Shown here: positions 51,794-59,425 of the stretch, piece by piece
How positions within the stretch are numbered: position 1 is the first letter of the stretch
How the letters are laid out: each line of letters opens with the position of its first letter
Assembly (NCBI RefSeq): GCF_014701095.1
Contig: NZ_AP023439.1
Coordinates: 6,064,001 to 6,128,000 of the forward strand
Reading direction: 5' to 3'
Source: Streptomyces tuirus
Lineage (GTDB): Bacteria; Actinomycetota; Actinomycetes; Streptomycetales; Streptomycetaceae
Length of the DNA stretch: 64,000 nucleotides
Program-made: the position numbers and the translations under genes
Notes under the pieces: generated by a model
Told to the model about the DNA's origin: nothing
Databases searched by the model: none
What the model saw: only the letters and a program-made list of their open reading frames with translations

Positions 51794-53056
51794 CTACGCT
51801 TCCGTGCCCGCCAGCACCCCTCGTACGAAGGCGTTGGCGAACTTCACCCGTGGGTCCAGATCCTGGGCCAGTGACCGGAAGTCGCCGAGTCGCGGATACA
51901 GCTCGCGCAGGGCGGTCGCGGGCATCGCGAACACCTTCCCCCAGTGCGGGCGCGCCCCGAAGGGCTCGAGCGCCTCCTCGACCCGCCGGACCACCGGCAG
52001 CACCGCCTCCGTGTCCTCGACCCACGTGAAGTGCGCCGCGACCGTGTCCCGGCCGTGGGAGGGGCTGAGCCACTGGTCGTCACCGGCGACCGTGCGCACC
52101 TCGCAGGTCTGCAGGACCGGGGCGACGGTCTGCCGTATCGCGTCGAGCGCGTGCAGCATCTCCACCGCGTGCCCGCGCGGCAGCAGGTACTCCGACTGCA
52201 GCTCCGCCCCGCTGCTCGGGACGAACTCCGCCCGGAAGTGCGGCAGTCGCTGGTGCCACGGCCCCGGCACACCGAACTGCTCGGTGCAGTTGACCGCGGG
52301 CATGCCCGGCACCGGGTGCATCTTCTGCGTGGCGGGAGCGGCCCAGGGGAAGGCGGGCAGCGGCTGGTCGGTGCGCCGCTTGAGCCACACCTGCCGGAAG
52401 CCCGGCTCCCGCCAGTCGGTGAACAGGCTGACGCTGTACCCCGTGGCCATCACCGTCTCGAACACCCCGGAGTCCAGTCCCTCCAGCGGCAGTTCGGTGA
52501 ACACGTGCTGCTCGACCTCGTAGGCCGGCTCCAGGTCCAGGGTGAGCGCGGTGACGACCCCCAGCGCGCCGAGTGACGTGACGGCCCCGCCGAACCGCTC
52601 CTCGCCCCGGCCCACGGTCAGTACCGAGCCGTCCGCCGTGACCAGCTCCACCTCGCGTACGGACACCGAGAGCGGCCCGTTGAGCACCCCCGAGCCATGG
52701 GTGCCGGTCGCCACCGACCCGGCCACCGAGATGTGCGGCAGGGACGCCATGTTGTGCAGCGCGAGCCCCTGCCCGTGCACCCGGCGGGCCAGTTCCGCGT
52801 AGCGCACGCCCCCGCCGACCCGGACGGTGCGGGCCGCCGTGTCGACGTCCACCTCCGGGGGCAGGCCGGCCAGCGACAGCAGGACGCCCTCGGGGCCCGG
52901 TTCGGCGATCTCGTTGAACGAGTGCCCGCTGCCCAGCACCCGCACCCGGTCGCCGTCCGCGACGAGCGCCCGCAGCGCGGTGAGCGACCCGGGCCGGTGC
53001 AGTTCCTTGGCCGCGTAGGTGATGTTGCCCGCCCAGTTGGTCACGGTCCCGTTCAT
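51794..53056 (-). CDS. xyoA: Alditol oxidase (FAD-dependent)
   Basis: 420 residues of the VAO family that I recognise as very close to AldO of S. coelicolor. His45 in VLGSGHSFNEI is the expected covalent FAD attachment site; PHISVAGSVATGTHGSG is the FAD-binding region and HFTWVEDTEAVLPVVRRVEEAL belongs to the substrate domain. It oxidises the terminal primary alcohol of xylitol, sorbitol and similar alditols with oxygen, giving an aldose and hydrogen peroxide. No signal peptide, so cytoplasmic. Single gene; converges on the winged-helix gene. Confidence 0.93.
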   Translation of the reverse strand: MNGTVTNWAGNITYAAKELHRPGSLTALRALVADGDRVRVLGSGHSFNEIAEPGPEGVLLSLAGLPPEVDVDTAARTVRVGGGVRYAELARRVHGQGLALHNMASLPHISVAGSVATGTHGSGVLNGPLSVSVREVELVTADGSVLTVGRGEERFGGAVTSLGALGVVTALTLDLEPAYEVEQHVFTELPLEGLDSGVFETVMATGYSVSLFTDWREPGFRQVWLKRRTDQPLPAFPWAAPATQKMHPVPGMPAVNCTEQFGVPGPWHQRLPHFRAEFVPSSGAELQSEYLLPRGHAVEMLHALDAIRQTVAPVLQTCEVRTVAGDDQWLSPSHGRDTVAAHFTWVEDTEAVLPVVRRVEEALEPFGARPHWGKVFAMPATALRELYPRLGDFRSLAQDLDPRVKFANAFVRGVLAGTEA

Positions 53057-53228
53057 CGCGTCGTCCTTCCCCTAGGCAGCGGGGACCGGGAAGCCCCCCG
53101 GCCGGAACCTACCCCGGCCCGGTGCACGTTGCCGCTGCCGCCCGGCCGGGCCTACCGTGGAGAGGTTGTAGAGAGCGGTTTCTGCCGCCGCGGCCTCCCC
53201 ATCTGCCGCCCAGCCGGAAGGTCACCCC

Positions 53229-54263
53229 TTGAGCCACCGCCCCCAGGCACTTTCCTTGAGCCGGCGCCCCCAGGCACTCTTCGCCATGGCCGCCGAGAAC
53301 GTGCCGCAGGTCTTCCCGCCCGAGGTGCTGGCACGGCTGCGCACGTCGGTGGACATCGATCCGGACGTCGTGGCCGAGGACTTCACCCACCCCCGCGTCC
53401 TCGACGCCCTGGCCCGGACCGAGGTCCTGGTGACCGGCTGGGGCTGCCCCCGGCTCGACGAGACGATCCTCGACGCCGCTCCCCGGCTGCGGGCGGTACT
53501 GCACTCGGCCGGTTCCGTGAAGTCCTTCACCACCCCCGCCGTCCGGGAGCGCGGCATCACCGTCTCCTCGGCCGCCGCCGCCAACGCACTGCCGGTCGCC
53601 GAGTACACCCTCGCCATGATCCTGCTCGCCGGGAAGGACGTCCTCGCCGCCCGCGACCGGCTGCGCACGGCCCGCACCTCCACCGGCTGGGGTCTCATCC
53701 CCGGCATCGGCAACCACGGCCGCCGGGTCGGCGTCATCGGCGCCTCCCGCATCGGCCGCCGCGTCCTCGAACTGCTGCGCCCCTTCGACCTGCGGCCGGT
53801 CCTCACCGACCCGTACGTCGACGAACGGCGGGCCGCCGCGCTCGGCGTCCCCCTGCTGCCCCTGGACGAACTGCTGCGCACGTCCCACATCGTCACCGTC
53901 CACGCCCCCGACACGCCCGAGACGCGCCACATGATCGGCCGCCGCGAGCTGGCCCTGATGCCCGACGGCGCCGTGCTGATCAACACCGCGCGCGGCGCGC
54001 TCGTCGACCACGACGCCCTGGTGGCGGAACTGCGCGCCGGGCGCCTGACCGCGATCCTCGACGTCACCGACCCGGAGCCGCTCCCCGCCGACTCCCCGCT
54101 CTACGACCTCCCCGGCGCGTTCGTCACCCCGCACCTCGCGGGCTCCCAGGGCAACGAGCTGGCGCGGCTCGGACTGGCGGTCGTGGAGGAGGCGGAGCGG
54201 CTGCTGGCGGGGCAGGAGCCCGCGCACGCGGTCGACTGGGCGGCGCTGGCCCGCGAAGCCTGA
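53229..54263 (+). CDS. D-isomer-specific 2-hydroxyacid dehydrogenase
   Basis: 344 residues. Two Rossmann domains; the NAD-binding region reads RRVGVIGASRIGRRVLELL, followed by the Arg of LINTARGALVDHDAL, Asp-Pro-Glu in DVTDPEPLP, and the His of VTPHLAGSQGN. It reduces a 2-keto acid or oxidises a D-2-hydroxy acid; substrate unknown. The likely start is TTG 53229, with GGAAGG seven bases upstream. The first nine codons are duplicated (53229-53255 and 53256-53282), giving a second TTG and then ATG 53286 as alternatives. Confidence 0.85.
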   Translation: MSHRPQALSLSRRPQALFAMAAENVPQVFPPEVLARLRTSVDIDPDVVAEDFTHPRVLDALARTEVLVTGWGCPRLDETILDAAPRLRAVLHSAGSVKSFTTPAVRERGITVSSAAAANALPVAEYTLAMILLAGKDVLAARDRLRTARTSTGWGLIPGIGNHGRRVGVIGASRIGRRVLELLRPFDLRPVLTDPYVDERRAAALGVPLLPLDELLRTSHIVTVHAPDTPETRHMIGRRELALMPDGAVLINTARGALVDHDALVAELRAGRLTAILDVTDPEPLPADSPLYDLPGAFVTPHLAGSQGNELARLGLAVVEEAERLLAGQEPAHAVDWAALAREA

Positions 54264-54386
54264 CAGCAGCCCGGCAACGCACCACGAACGGGGCTTTCTC
54301 CCGGCTCGGGGGGACCCGGTACCCGCCCCGCACACCCATGGGCATACCGTGAGGAGTCGTACGTCCGAACCGGGAGGAGAGACGGG

Positions 54387-55706
54387 ATGGGCAGCCGAAC
54401 CGCGCTGGTCGAGGATCTGATGGAGCGGTTCCCGCACGTGCCGCGGGAAGCCGTCTTCAAGGAGGACCTGCTCCGCGGCGGTGTCGCCTTCGACCCGTCC
54501 GCGCTCAGCGACAACGAGGGCGGCGAGGTCAAGCCGAAGTCGTACTTCATCTTCTCCTTCGACCACGGCACCCTGCCCGAGCTGGGCGAGGCGGCGCTGC
54601 GCCGGCCGCCGGAGGAGATCATCCTCACCGGCGGCCCCTACGACCTGCGCCGCACCGTCGTCTCGGTGCGCGTGAACCCGTCCTCGCCGTACCGCGTCGC
54701 CGCGAACGACGACGGTGTGCTCGGCCTGTACCTCGACGGCAAGCGGATCTCCGACGTCGGGGTGCCGCCCATGCCCGAGTACTACCGGCACACCCTCGCC
54801 AACGGGAAGTCGGTCATGGAGGTCGCCCCGACCATCCAGTGGGGCTACCTGATCTACCTGACCGCGTTCCGCGTGTGCCAGTACTTCGGTGCCAAGGAGG
54901 AGTGCCAGTACTGCGACATCAACCACAACTGGCGCCAGCACAAGGCGGCGGGCCGGCCGTACACGGGCGTGAAGGACGTCGACGAGGTCCTCGAGGCGCT
55001 CGACATCATCAACAGGTACGACACCGCGAAGGTGTCCACCGCGTACACGCTCACCGGTGGAGCGATCACGTCGAAGGTCCAGGGCCTGGACGAGGCGGAC
55101 TTCTACGGGCGGTACGCCAAGGCCATCGAGGAGCACTTCCCGGGCCGCTGGATCGGCAAGGTCGTCGCCCAGGCGCTGCCGCGCGACGACGTCCAGCGGT
55201 TCAAGGACTACGGCGTGCAGATCTACCACCCCAACTACGAGGTGTGGGACGAGTACCTCTTCAAGATGTACTGCCCGGGCAAGGAGCGGTACGTCGGCCG
55301 GGACGTATGGCACAAGCGCATCCTCGACTCGGCCGAGGTCTTCGGGGCGCGCAACGTCATCCCCAACTTCGTCGCGGGCGTCGAGATGGCCGAGCCGTTC
55401 GGCTTCAAGACGGTCGACGAGGCCATCGCGTCGACCACCGAGGGCCTGCGGTTCTTCATGTCGCACGGCATCACGCCCCGCTTCACCACCTGGTGCCCGG
55501 AGCCCACGACGCCGCTCGGCAAGGCCAACCCGCAGGGCGCGCCGCTGGAGTACCACATCCGCCTGCTCCAGGCCTACCGGCAGACCATGGAGGACTTCGG
55601 TCTCTCCTCGCCCCCCGGCTACGGTCCGCCCGGCGCCGGCAACGCGGTCTTCTCGGTCAGCTCCTTCATGGACAGTCTCCCGGCCGACGAACCCACCGCC
55701 GTTTGA
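54387..55706 (+). CDS. Radical SAM protein with CX8CX2C cysteine motif
   Basis: 439 residues. Cys164, Cys173 and Cys176 in VCQYFGAKEECQYCDINHNW could bind the radical SAM 4Fe-4S cluster, with spacing CX8CX2C instead of CX3CX2C. Downstream TAYTLTGGAI and the Gly-rich stretch fit a SAM-binding TIM barrel, and the C-terminal FTTWCPEPTTPLG completes it. The family is conserved in actinobacteria, but no reaction is known to me. GGAGGAGAG about 7 bases before ATG 54387 supports the start. Two hairpins follow the gene. Confidence 0.8.
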   Translation: MGSRTALVEDLMERFPHVPREAVFKEDLLRGGVAFDPSALSDNEGGEVKPKSYFIFSFDHGTLPELGEAALRRPPEEIILTGGPYDLRRTVVSVRVNPSSPYRVAANDDGVLGLYLDGKRISDVGVPPMPEYYRHTLANGKSVMEVAPTIQWGYLIYLTAFRVCQYFGAKEECQYCDINHNWRQHKAAGRPYTGVKDVDEVLEALDIINRYDTAKVSTAYTLTGGAITSKVQGLDEADFYGRYAKAIEEHFPGRWIGKVVAQALPRDDVQRFKDYGVQIYHPNYEVWDEYLFKMYCPGKERYVGRDVWHKRILDSAEVFGARNVIPNFVAGVEMAEPFGFKTVDEAIASTTEGLRFFMSHGITPRFTTWCPEPTTPLGKANPQGAPLEYHIRLLQAYRQTMEDFGLSSPPGYGPPGAGNAVFSVSSFMDSLPADEPTAV

Positions 55707-55722
55707 TAACACTTCGATGACG

Positions 55723-55743
55723 CCGTGCCTTTTCGCGGCACGG
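55723..55743 (+). terminator. Hairpin after the radical SAM gene
   Basis: CCGTGCC-TTTTCGC-GGCACGG at 55723-55743, 16 bases after the stop: a 7-bp perfect stem. Confidence 0.6.
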
Positions 55744-55758
55744 TATTGAGTCGCGCGG

Positions 55759-55807
55759 CGGCCGCACCCGTAGGACACTCCGAGCTCGGAGTCGTGGGGT
55801 GCGGCCG
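55759..55807. other. Nested inverted repeat in the gap before the sigma-CBM2 gene
   Basis: The outer arms CGGCCGCACCC (55759-55769) and GGGTGCGGCCG (55797-55807) enclose the perfect palindrome ACTCCGAGCTCGGAGT (55777-55792). It could be a second terminator or a structured leader of the next gene, 134 bases ahead. Confidence 0.6.
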
Positions 55808-55941
55808 TCCTGTCGTGATATCTGAACAGGGCGCTTGTCAGTTGTGAGGGAGGCGTGAAAAGCTCTGCCCCTGCCGCGAGGTTCCCCCCAACTCCGATGC
55901 CGATCCGGTGAGTTGACCTCGCTTGTGGATGCAGGAGACTC

Positions 55942-57435
55942 ATGCCCGACCTGCCGACCCCTCAGGACGCCACCGAGGCCGCGCTGTTCTCCGAGTGCTG
56001 GGACGCCGTCCTCGCGTACGCGGACCTGTGCACCTCCGGTTCCACGGCCGCCGCGCAGCTCGGCCGCGAGGCGTTCGCGCACGGCATACGCGAGGCCCGC
56101 GCCGCCGACACCGGCCCGGTCCGCGGCACCGCACGCCGCCCGGCCCGGCTGCCCCGCATACCCCTGCTGCTGACCTCCGTACGCACCACGGCGGCGGCCT
56201 GGGAGGAGGCGGGGCAGGGCCACAAACTCGACCCCGACCTGCGCCTGTGGCTCAACTCGGACAAGGCCGCCCGCTACACCGGCCCGCCCCTGCAGCGCCC
56301 GCTCGCGCTGCGCGGCCTGCGCGATCTGCAGCAGGCGGACGCGGAACTGCTGTGGTTCACCGAGGTGGAGGCGCTGCCGCTGCCCCTGGTCGCCCGCCGT
56401 CTCGGCCTCGACCCGGCCGGCGCCGCCGAGGAACTCCAGCAGGTGCGCACCCTGTTCCGGGACCGCTGCCACCGCAACCACCTCGACACGCCGATGGACG
56501 CACAGTGCCGCAGCTACGCCCGGCTGCTGGACGCCGTCACCCGCTCCTCCGCCGCCGAGACCCCCGGCGACCTCTCCCGGCACCTCGCCACCTGCACGCA
56601 GTGCGCCGAGGCCGCGGCCTGTCTGCGCCTGCACGGCGGCTCCCTGCCCGGGGCGCTGGCCGGCGGGGTGATCGGCTGGGGCGGCCTCGCCTACCTGGAG
56701 CGCCGCCGCCGCGCCGCCGAGGTGCGGCTCGGCGCGGGCCGCACCGGCCCGGCCGACAAGGCGGCCGGTGAACCGCAGGACGGCGAACAGAAGGCGCGCG
56801 TCGCCCGCAACGGCCTCCTTGTTGCCGCCGTCCTGGTCTCCGCACTGGCCCTCGGTGTCTCACTGATGCCCTTCGGCGGTGGAGACGACGAACTCGGCGC
56901 GCCCGGCGGCACCGACCGCCAGCCGGTGGCCGACCCCGCTCCGCCCCTGCCGTCCGCCCCGTCCCTGCCGCCGGCCGCCTCCAAGCCGGCCGAACGGACC
57001 ACCCAGGGCACGAAGCAGCTGAAGAAGTCCGGCACGCCGCAGGACAGGAACCGCCACACCGAACCGCAGGGCACCTCCTCGCCCACCGGCCGCCCCGAGC
57101 CGGACGAGAGCGGCGACCCCGTCTGCCGGGTCGAGTACGACCTGGTCAACCAGTGGCCCGACGGCTTCCAGGCCACCGTGACCGTCACCAGCGCCCGGTC
57201 CCTCGACTCCTGGCGCGTCGCCTGGTCCTTCCGCGACGGCCAGAAGGTCGGCCAGATGTGGGACGCCTCGGTCTCCCAGGACGGCTCCCGCGTCACCGCC
57301 ACCGCCGCCGACTACAACAAGTCGGTCCCCGCCGGCGGCGACCTGGCCTTCGGCTTCATCGCCTCCTGGCACGGCAAGAACTCCCCGCCGTACGACTTCG
57401 AGGTGAACGGGCACGCCTGCGCGCAGGGCCGTTGA
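55942..57435 (+). CDS. ECF sigma-like / zinc anti-sigma / membrane / CBM2 fusion protein
   Basis: 497 residues. The N-terminal 200 resemble an ECF sigma factor whose region 2 is weak but whose region 4 is recognisable (LQQADAELLWFTEVEALPLPLVARRLGLDPAGAAEELQQVRTLFRDR). HLATCTQC at 214-221 is the H-x3-C-x2-C zinc anti-sigma motif. One membrane helix (about 290-311) leads to a Pro/Ser/Thr-rich linker and an extracellular family 2 carbohydrate-binding module (395-493) with end cysteines and conserved Trp. It resembles ECF groups with fused carbohydrate-binding tails. It probably senses cellulose or chitin outside the cell and signals to transcription. ATG 55942 follows AGGAG. Confidence 0.83.
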   Translation: MPDLPTPQDATEAALFSECWDAVLAYADLCTSGSTAAAQLGREAFAHGIREARAADTGPVRGTARRPARLPRIPLLLTSVRTTAAAWEEAGQGHKLDPDLRLWLNSDKAARYTGPPLQRPLALRGLRDLQQADAELLWFTEVEALPLPLVARRLGLDPAGAAEELQQVRTLFRDRCHRNHLDTPMDAQCRSYARLLDAVTRSSAAETPGDLSRHLATCTQCAEAAACLRLHGGSLPGALAGGVIGWGGLAYLERRRRAAEVRLGAGRTGPADKAAGEPQDGEQKARVARNGLLVAAVLVSALALGVSLMPFGGGDDELGAPGGTDRQPVADPAPPLPSAPSLPPAASKPAERTTQGTKQLKKSGTPQDRNRHTEPQGTSSPTGRPEPDESGDPVCRVEYDLVNQWPDGFQATVTVTSARSLDSWRVAWSFRDGQKVGQMWDASVSQDGSRVTATAADYNKSVPAGGDLAFGFIASWHGKNSPPYDFEVNGHACAQGR

Positions 57436-57449
57436 CGAACTCCCCTTCG

Positions 57450-57851
57450 TCAGGCGGCAAGCGGCACCTGCTCGCCCTCTTCCGCGTTCTGGTACCGAGC
57501 CCAGATCTGGTTCAGCTCATGCTGGTAGTAGAGCGGGAACAGCACGGCCACGATGTAGAGAATGAGGCCGATCCAGGGGTTGCAGCTGCGCTCCATCCCG
57601 GCCGACTGCTGCATGCGGGCAATGCGCACACCGGTGTTGTAGACCGACACGAAGGGCGGAACGATCAGCAGCCAGCCGAGGGTGATGGCCACCACGGCAA
57701 GCGCCGGATTGACCTCGATCCGTGAATCGAATTCCCGGGCCTCGCGATTGATTTTGTAGTACCAGACCAGGTGGTAGATACCCAGTGTGATCAGCGGCCA
57801 GATCAGCCACACGAGAAAGATGTTGCGGGTCTTGCCTGCGCGACCTGACAT
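57450..57851 (-). CDS. DUF4234 membrane protein
   Basis: 133 residues with three to four membrane helices. The opening KTRNIFLVWLIWPLITLGIYHLVWYYKINREAREFD is the DUF4234 signature (the T-L-G-I-Y-x-L-x-W-Y-Y motif). Function unknown. An upstream ATG at 57881 is in frame, but GGGAGG lies six bases before ATG 57851. Converges on the sigma-CBM2 gene with a 14-base gap. Confidence 0.87.
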   Translation of the reverse strand: MSGRAGKTRNIFLVWLIWPLITLGIYHLVWYYKINREAREFDSRIEVNPALAVVAITLGWLLIVPPFVSVYNTGVRIARMQQSAGMERSCNPWIGLILYIVAVLFPLYYQHELNQIWARYQNAEEGEQVPLAA

Positions 57852-58014
57852 GCTGCACCTCCCGTCATTCCAGTGCACCACGTCCGCCCACCACGTGCGC
57901 GTCGTGCCTTAATTCCGTGGCGCCCGGGGGGCGCACGCCTCTATGGTGGGGGCGAATCGCGCGGCGGCCCGGTGCTGCCGCCGTCGGCCGTGTGACGAGC
58001 AGGAGGTGTGATCG

Positions 58015-58086
58015 ATGGCTGTCTTCGAGACGGGCGCTGCCCGCATCCGGAAGTTCATCAAGTCCACCTCCGTGGCCTCCGGCTGA
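58015..58086 (+). CDS. 23-residue peptide ORF upstream of rsgA
   Basis: ATG 58015 is preceded by a perfect AGGAGG eight bases away. The peptide begins MAVFETGAARIRKFIKSTSV and stops at 58086: basic and amphipathic, with no cysteine. It ends 60 bases before the rsgA start in the same direction. Quality of the ribosome site exceeds that of most genes here, so translation is likely. It may be a leader peptide or a small membrane-active protein. Not recognised. Confidence 0.5.
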   Translation: MAVFETGAARIRKFIKSTSVASG

Positions 58087-58146
58087 CCCCTTTCTCCCAG
58101 CGCCTTCGAGCGCGCCGCCGGGGCCACCCTTGTGAAGGGTCACCCC

Positions 58147-59265
58147 TTGTCTTTCTCCTCTCTCCCGGGTTCGTCCTCGTCTGCCTCGCATCCGCTTCAG
58201 CCGTACGGCTGGGACGCGGGCTGGGAGGCCGAGTTCGCGCCGTACGAGGCCGAAGGCCTGCTGCCGGGCCGGGTCGTACGGGTCGACCGCGGGCAGTGCG
58301 ACGTCGTCACCGCCGACGGGCCGCTGCGGGCCGACACCGCTTTCGTCACCCCGCACGACCCCCTGCGGGTCGTGTGCACCGGCGACTGGGTCGCCGTCGA
58401 GCCCGGCGGGAACCCGCGCTACGTCCGCACCTGCCTGCCGCGCCGCACCGCCTTCGTCCGCTCCACCTCCTCGCAGCGGTCCGAGGGGCAGATCCTCGCG
58501 GCCAACGTCGACCACGCCGTCATCGCCGTGTCCCTCGCGGGCGAGCTGGACCTCGGCCGCATCGAGCGCTTCCTCGCGCTCGCCTGGGAATCCGGGGCCC
58601 AGCCCGTCGTCGTCCTCACCAAGGCCGACCTCGTGCCGGACGCCGTGACCCGCGGGCACCTCGTCCAGGACGTGGAGACGAGCGCGCCCGGCGTGCCGGT
58701 CGTGCCCGTCAGCTCCGTCGACGGGGACGGGCTCGACGTCGTCGCCGCGCTCGTCGGCGGAGGGACGTCCGTGCTGCTCGGACAGTCCGGCGCGGGCAAG
58801 TCGACCCTCGCCAACGCGCTGCTCGGCGAGGACGTCATGACCGTCCGGGCCACCCGCGACGTCGACGGCAAGGGCCGCCACACCACGACCACCCGCAACC
58901 TGCTCGTCCTGCCCGGCGGGGGCGTCCTGATCGACACCCCCGGACTGCGCGGCGTCGGACTCTGGGACGCCGAGACGGGCGTCGGGCAGGTCTTCTCCGA
59001 GATCGAGGAACTGGCCGAGCGCTGCCGCTTCCACGACTGCGCCCATGAGGCGGAGCCGGGGTGCGCCGTGCTGGCCGCCATCGACAGCGGCGAGCTACCG
59101 CAGCGGCGCCTGGAGAGCTACCGCAAGCTGCTGCGGGAGAACCAGCGCATCGTCGCCAAGACCGACGCCCGCCTCCGTGCCGAGATCCGCAAGGACTGGA
59201 AGCGGAAGGGGGCGATGGGCAGGGCCGCGATGGAGGCGAAGCGGGGGGCGCACTGGCGCGCGTAG
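58147..59265 (+). CDS. rsgA: Ribosome small subunit-dependent GTPase A
   Basis: 372 residues. An N-terminal OB-fold (GRVVRVDRGQCDVVTADG) is followed by the circularly permuted GTPase with TKAD first, then GQSGAGKSTLANALLG (P-loop) and DTPGLRGVGLW. The C-terminal zinc finger reads CRFHDCAHEAEPGC. RsgA checks the decoding centre of maturing 30S subunits. A GTG at 58132 is in frame, but GAAGGG sits seven bases before TTG 58147, the same context as the dehydrogenase start at 53229, so TTG is preferred. Followed by alkylation repair genes. Confidence 0.9.
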   Translation: MSFSSLPGSSSSASHPLQPYGWDAGWEAEFAPYEAEGLLPGRVVRVDRGQCDVVTADGPLRADTAFVTPHDPLRVVCTGDWVAVEPGGNPRYVRTCLPRRTAFVRSTSSQRSEGQILAANVDHAVIAVSLAGELDLGRIERFLALAWESGAQPVVVLTKADLVPDAVTRGHLVQDVETSAPGVPVVPVSSVDGDGLDVVAALVGGGTSVLLGQSGAGKSTLANALLGEDVMTVRATRDVDGKGRHTTTTRNLLVLPGGGVLIDTPGLRGVGLWDAETGVGQVFSEIEELAERCRFHDCAHEAEPGCAVLAAIDSGELPQRRLESYRKLLRENQRIVAKTDARLRAEIRKDWKRKGAMGRAAMEAKRGAHWRA

Positions 59266-59425
59266 CCGTCTCGCGCCGCGGTACCGGAGCCTGCGGCGCG
59301 CTCGCGCAGTTCCCCGCGCCCCTGACGGGGCGTGATGCCGACCGCGTCGCCGTTGCCGGGCACCCCCGCATCGCGGTGTCCGATTTCCGCCAGCGGCCGG
59401 TCGGCCGCCGGCGGAGACTGGACCT

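Noticed and set aside
53109..55943. 944-codon minus-strand ORF spanning three features
   Set aside because: It runs antisense through the dehydrogenase, the radical SAM gene and an intergenic region, lacks domains, and crosses both terminators.
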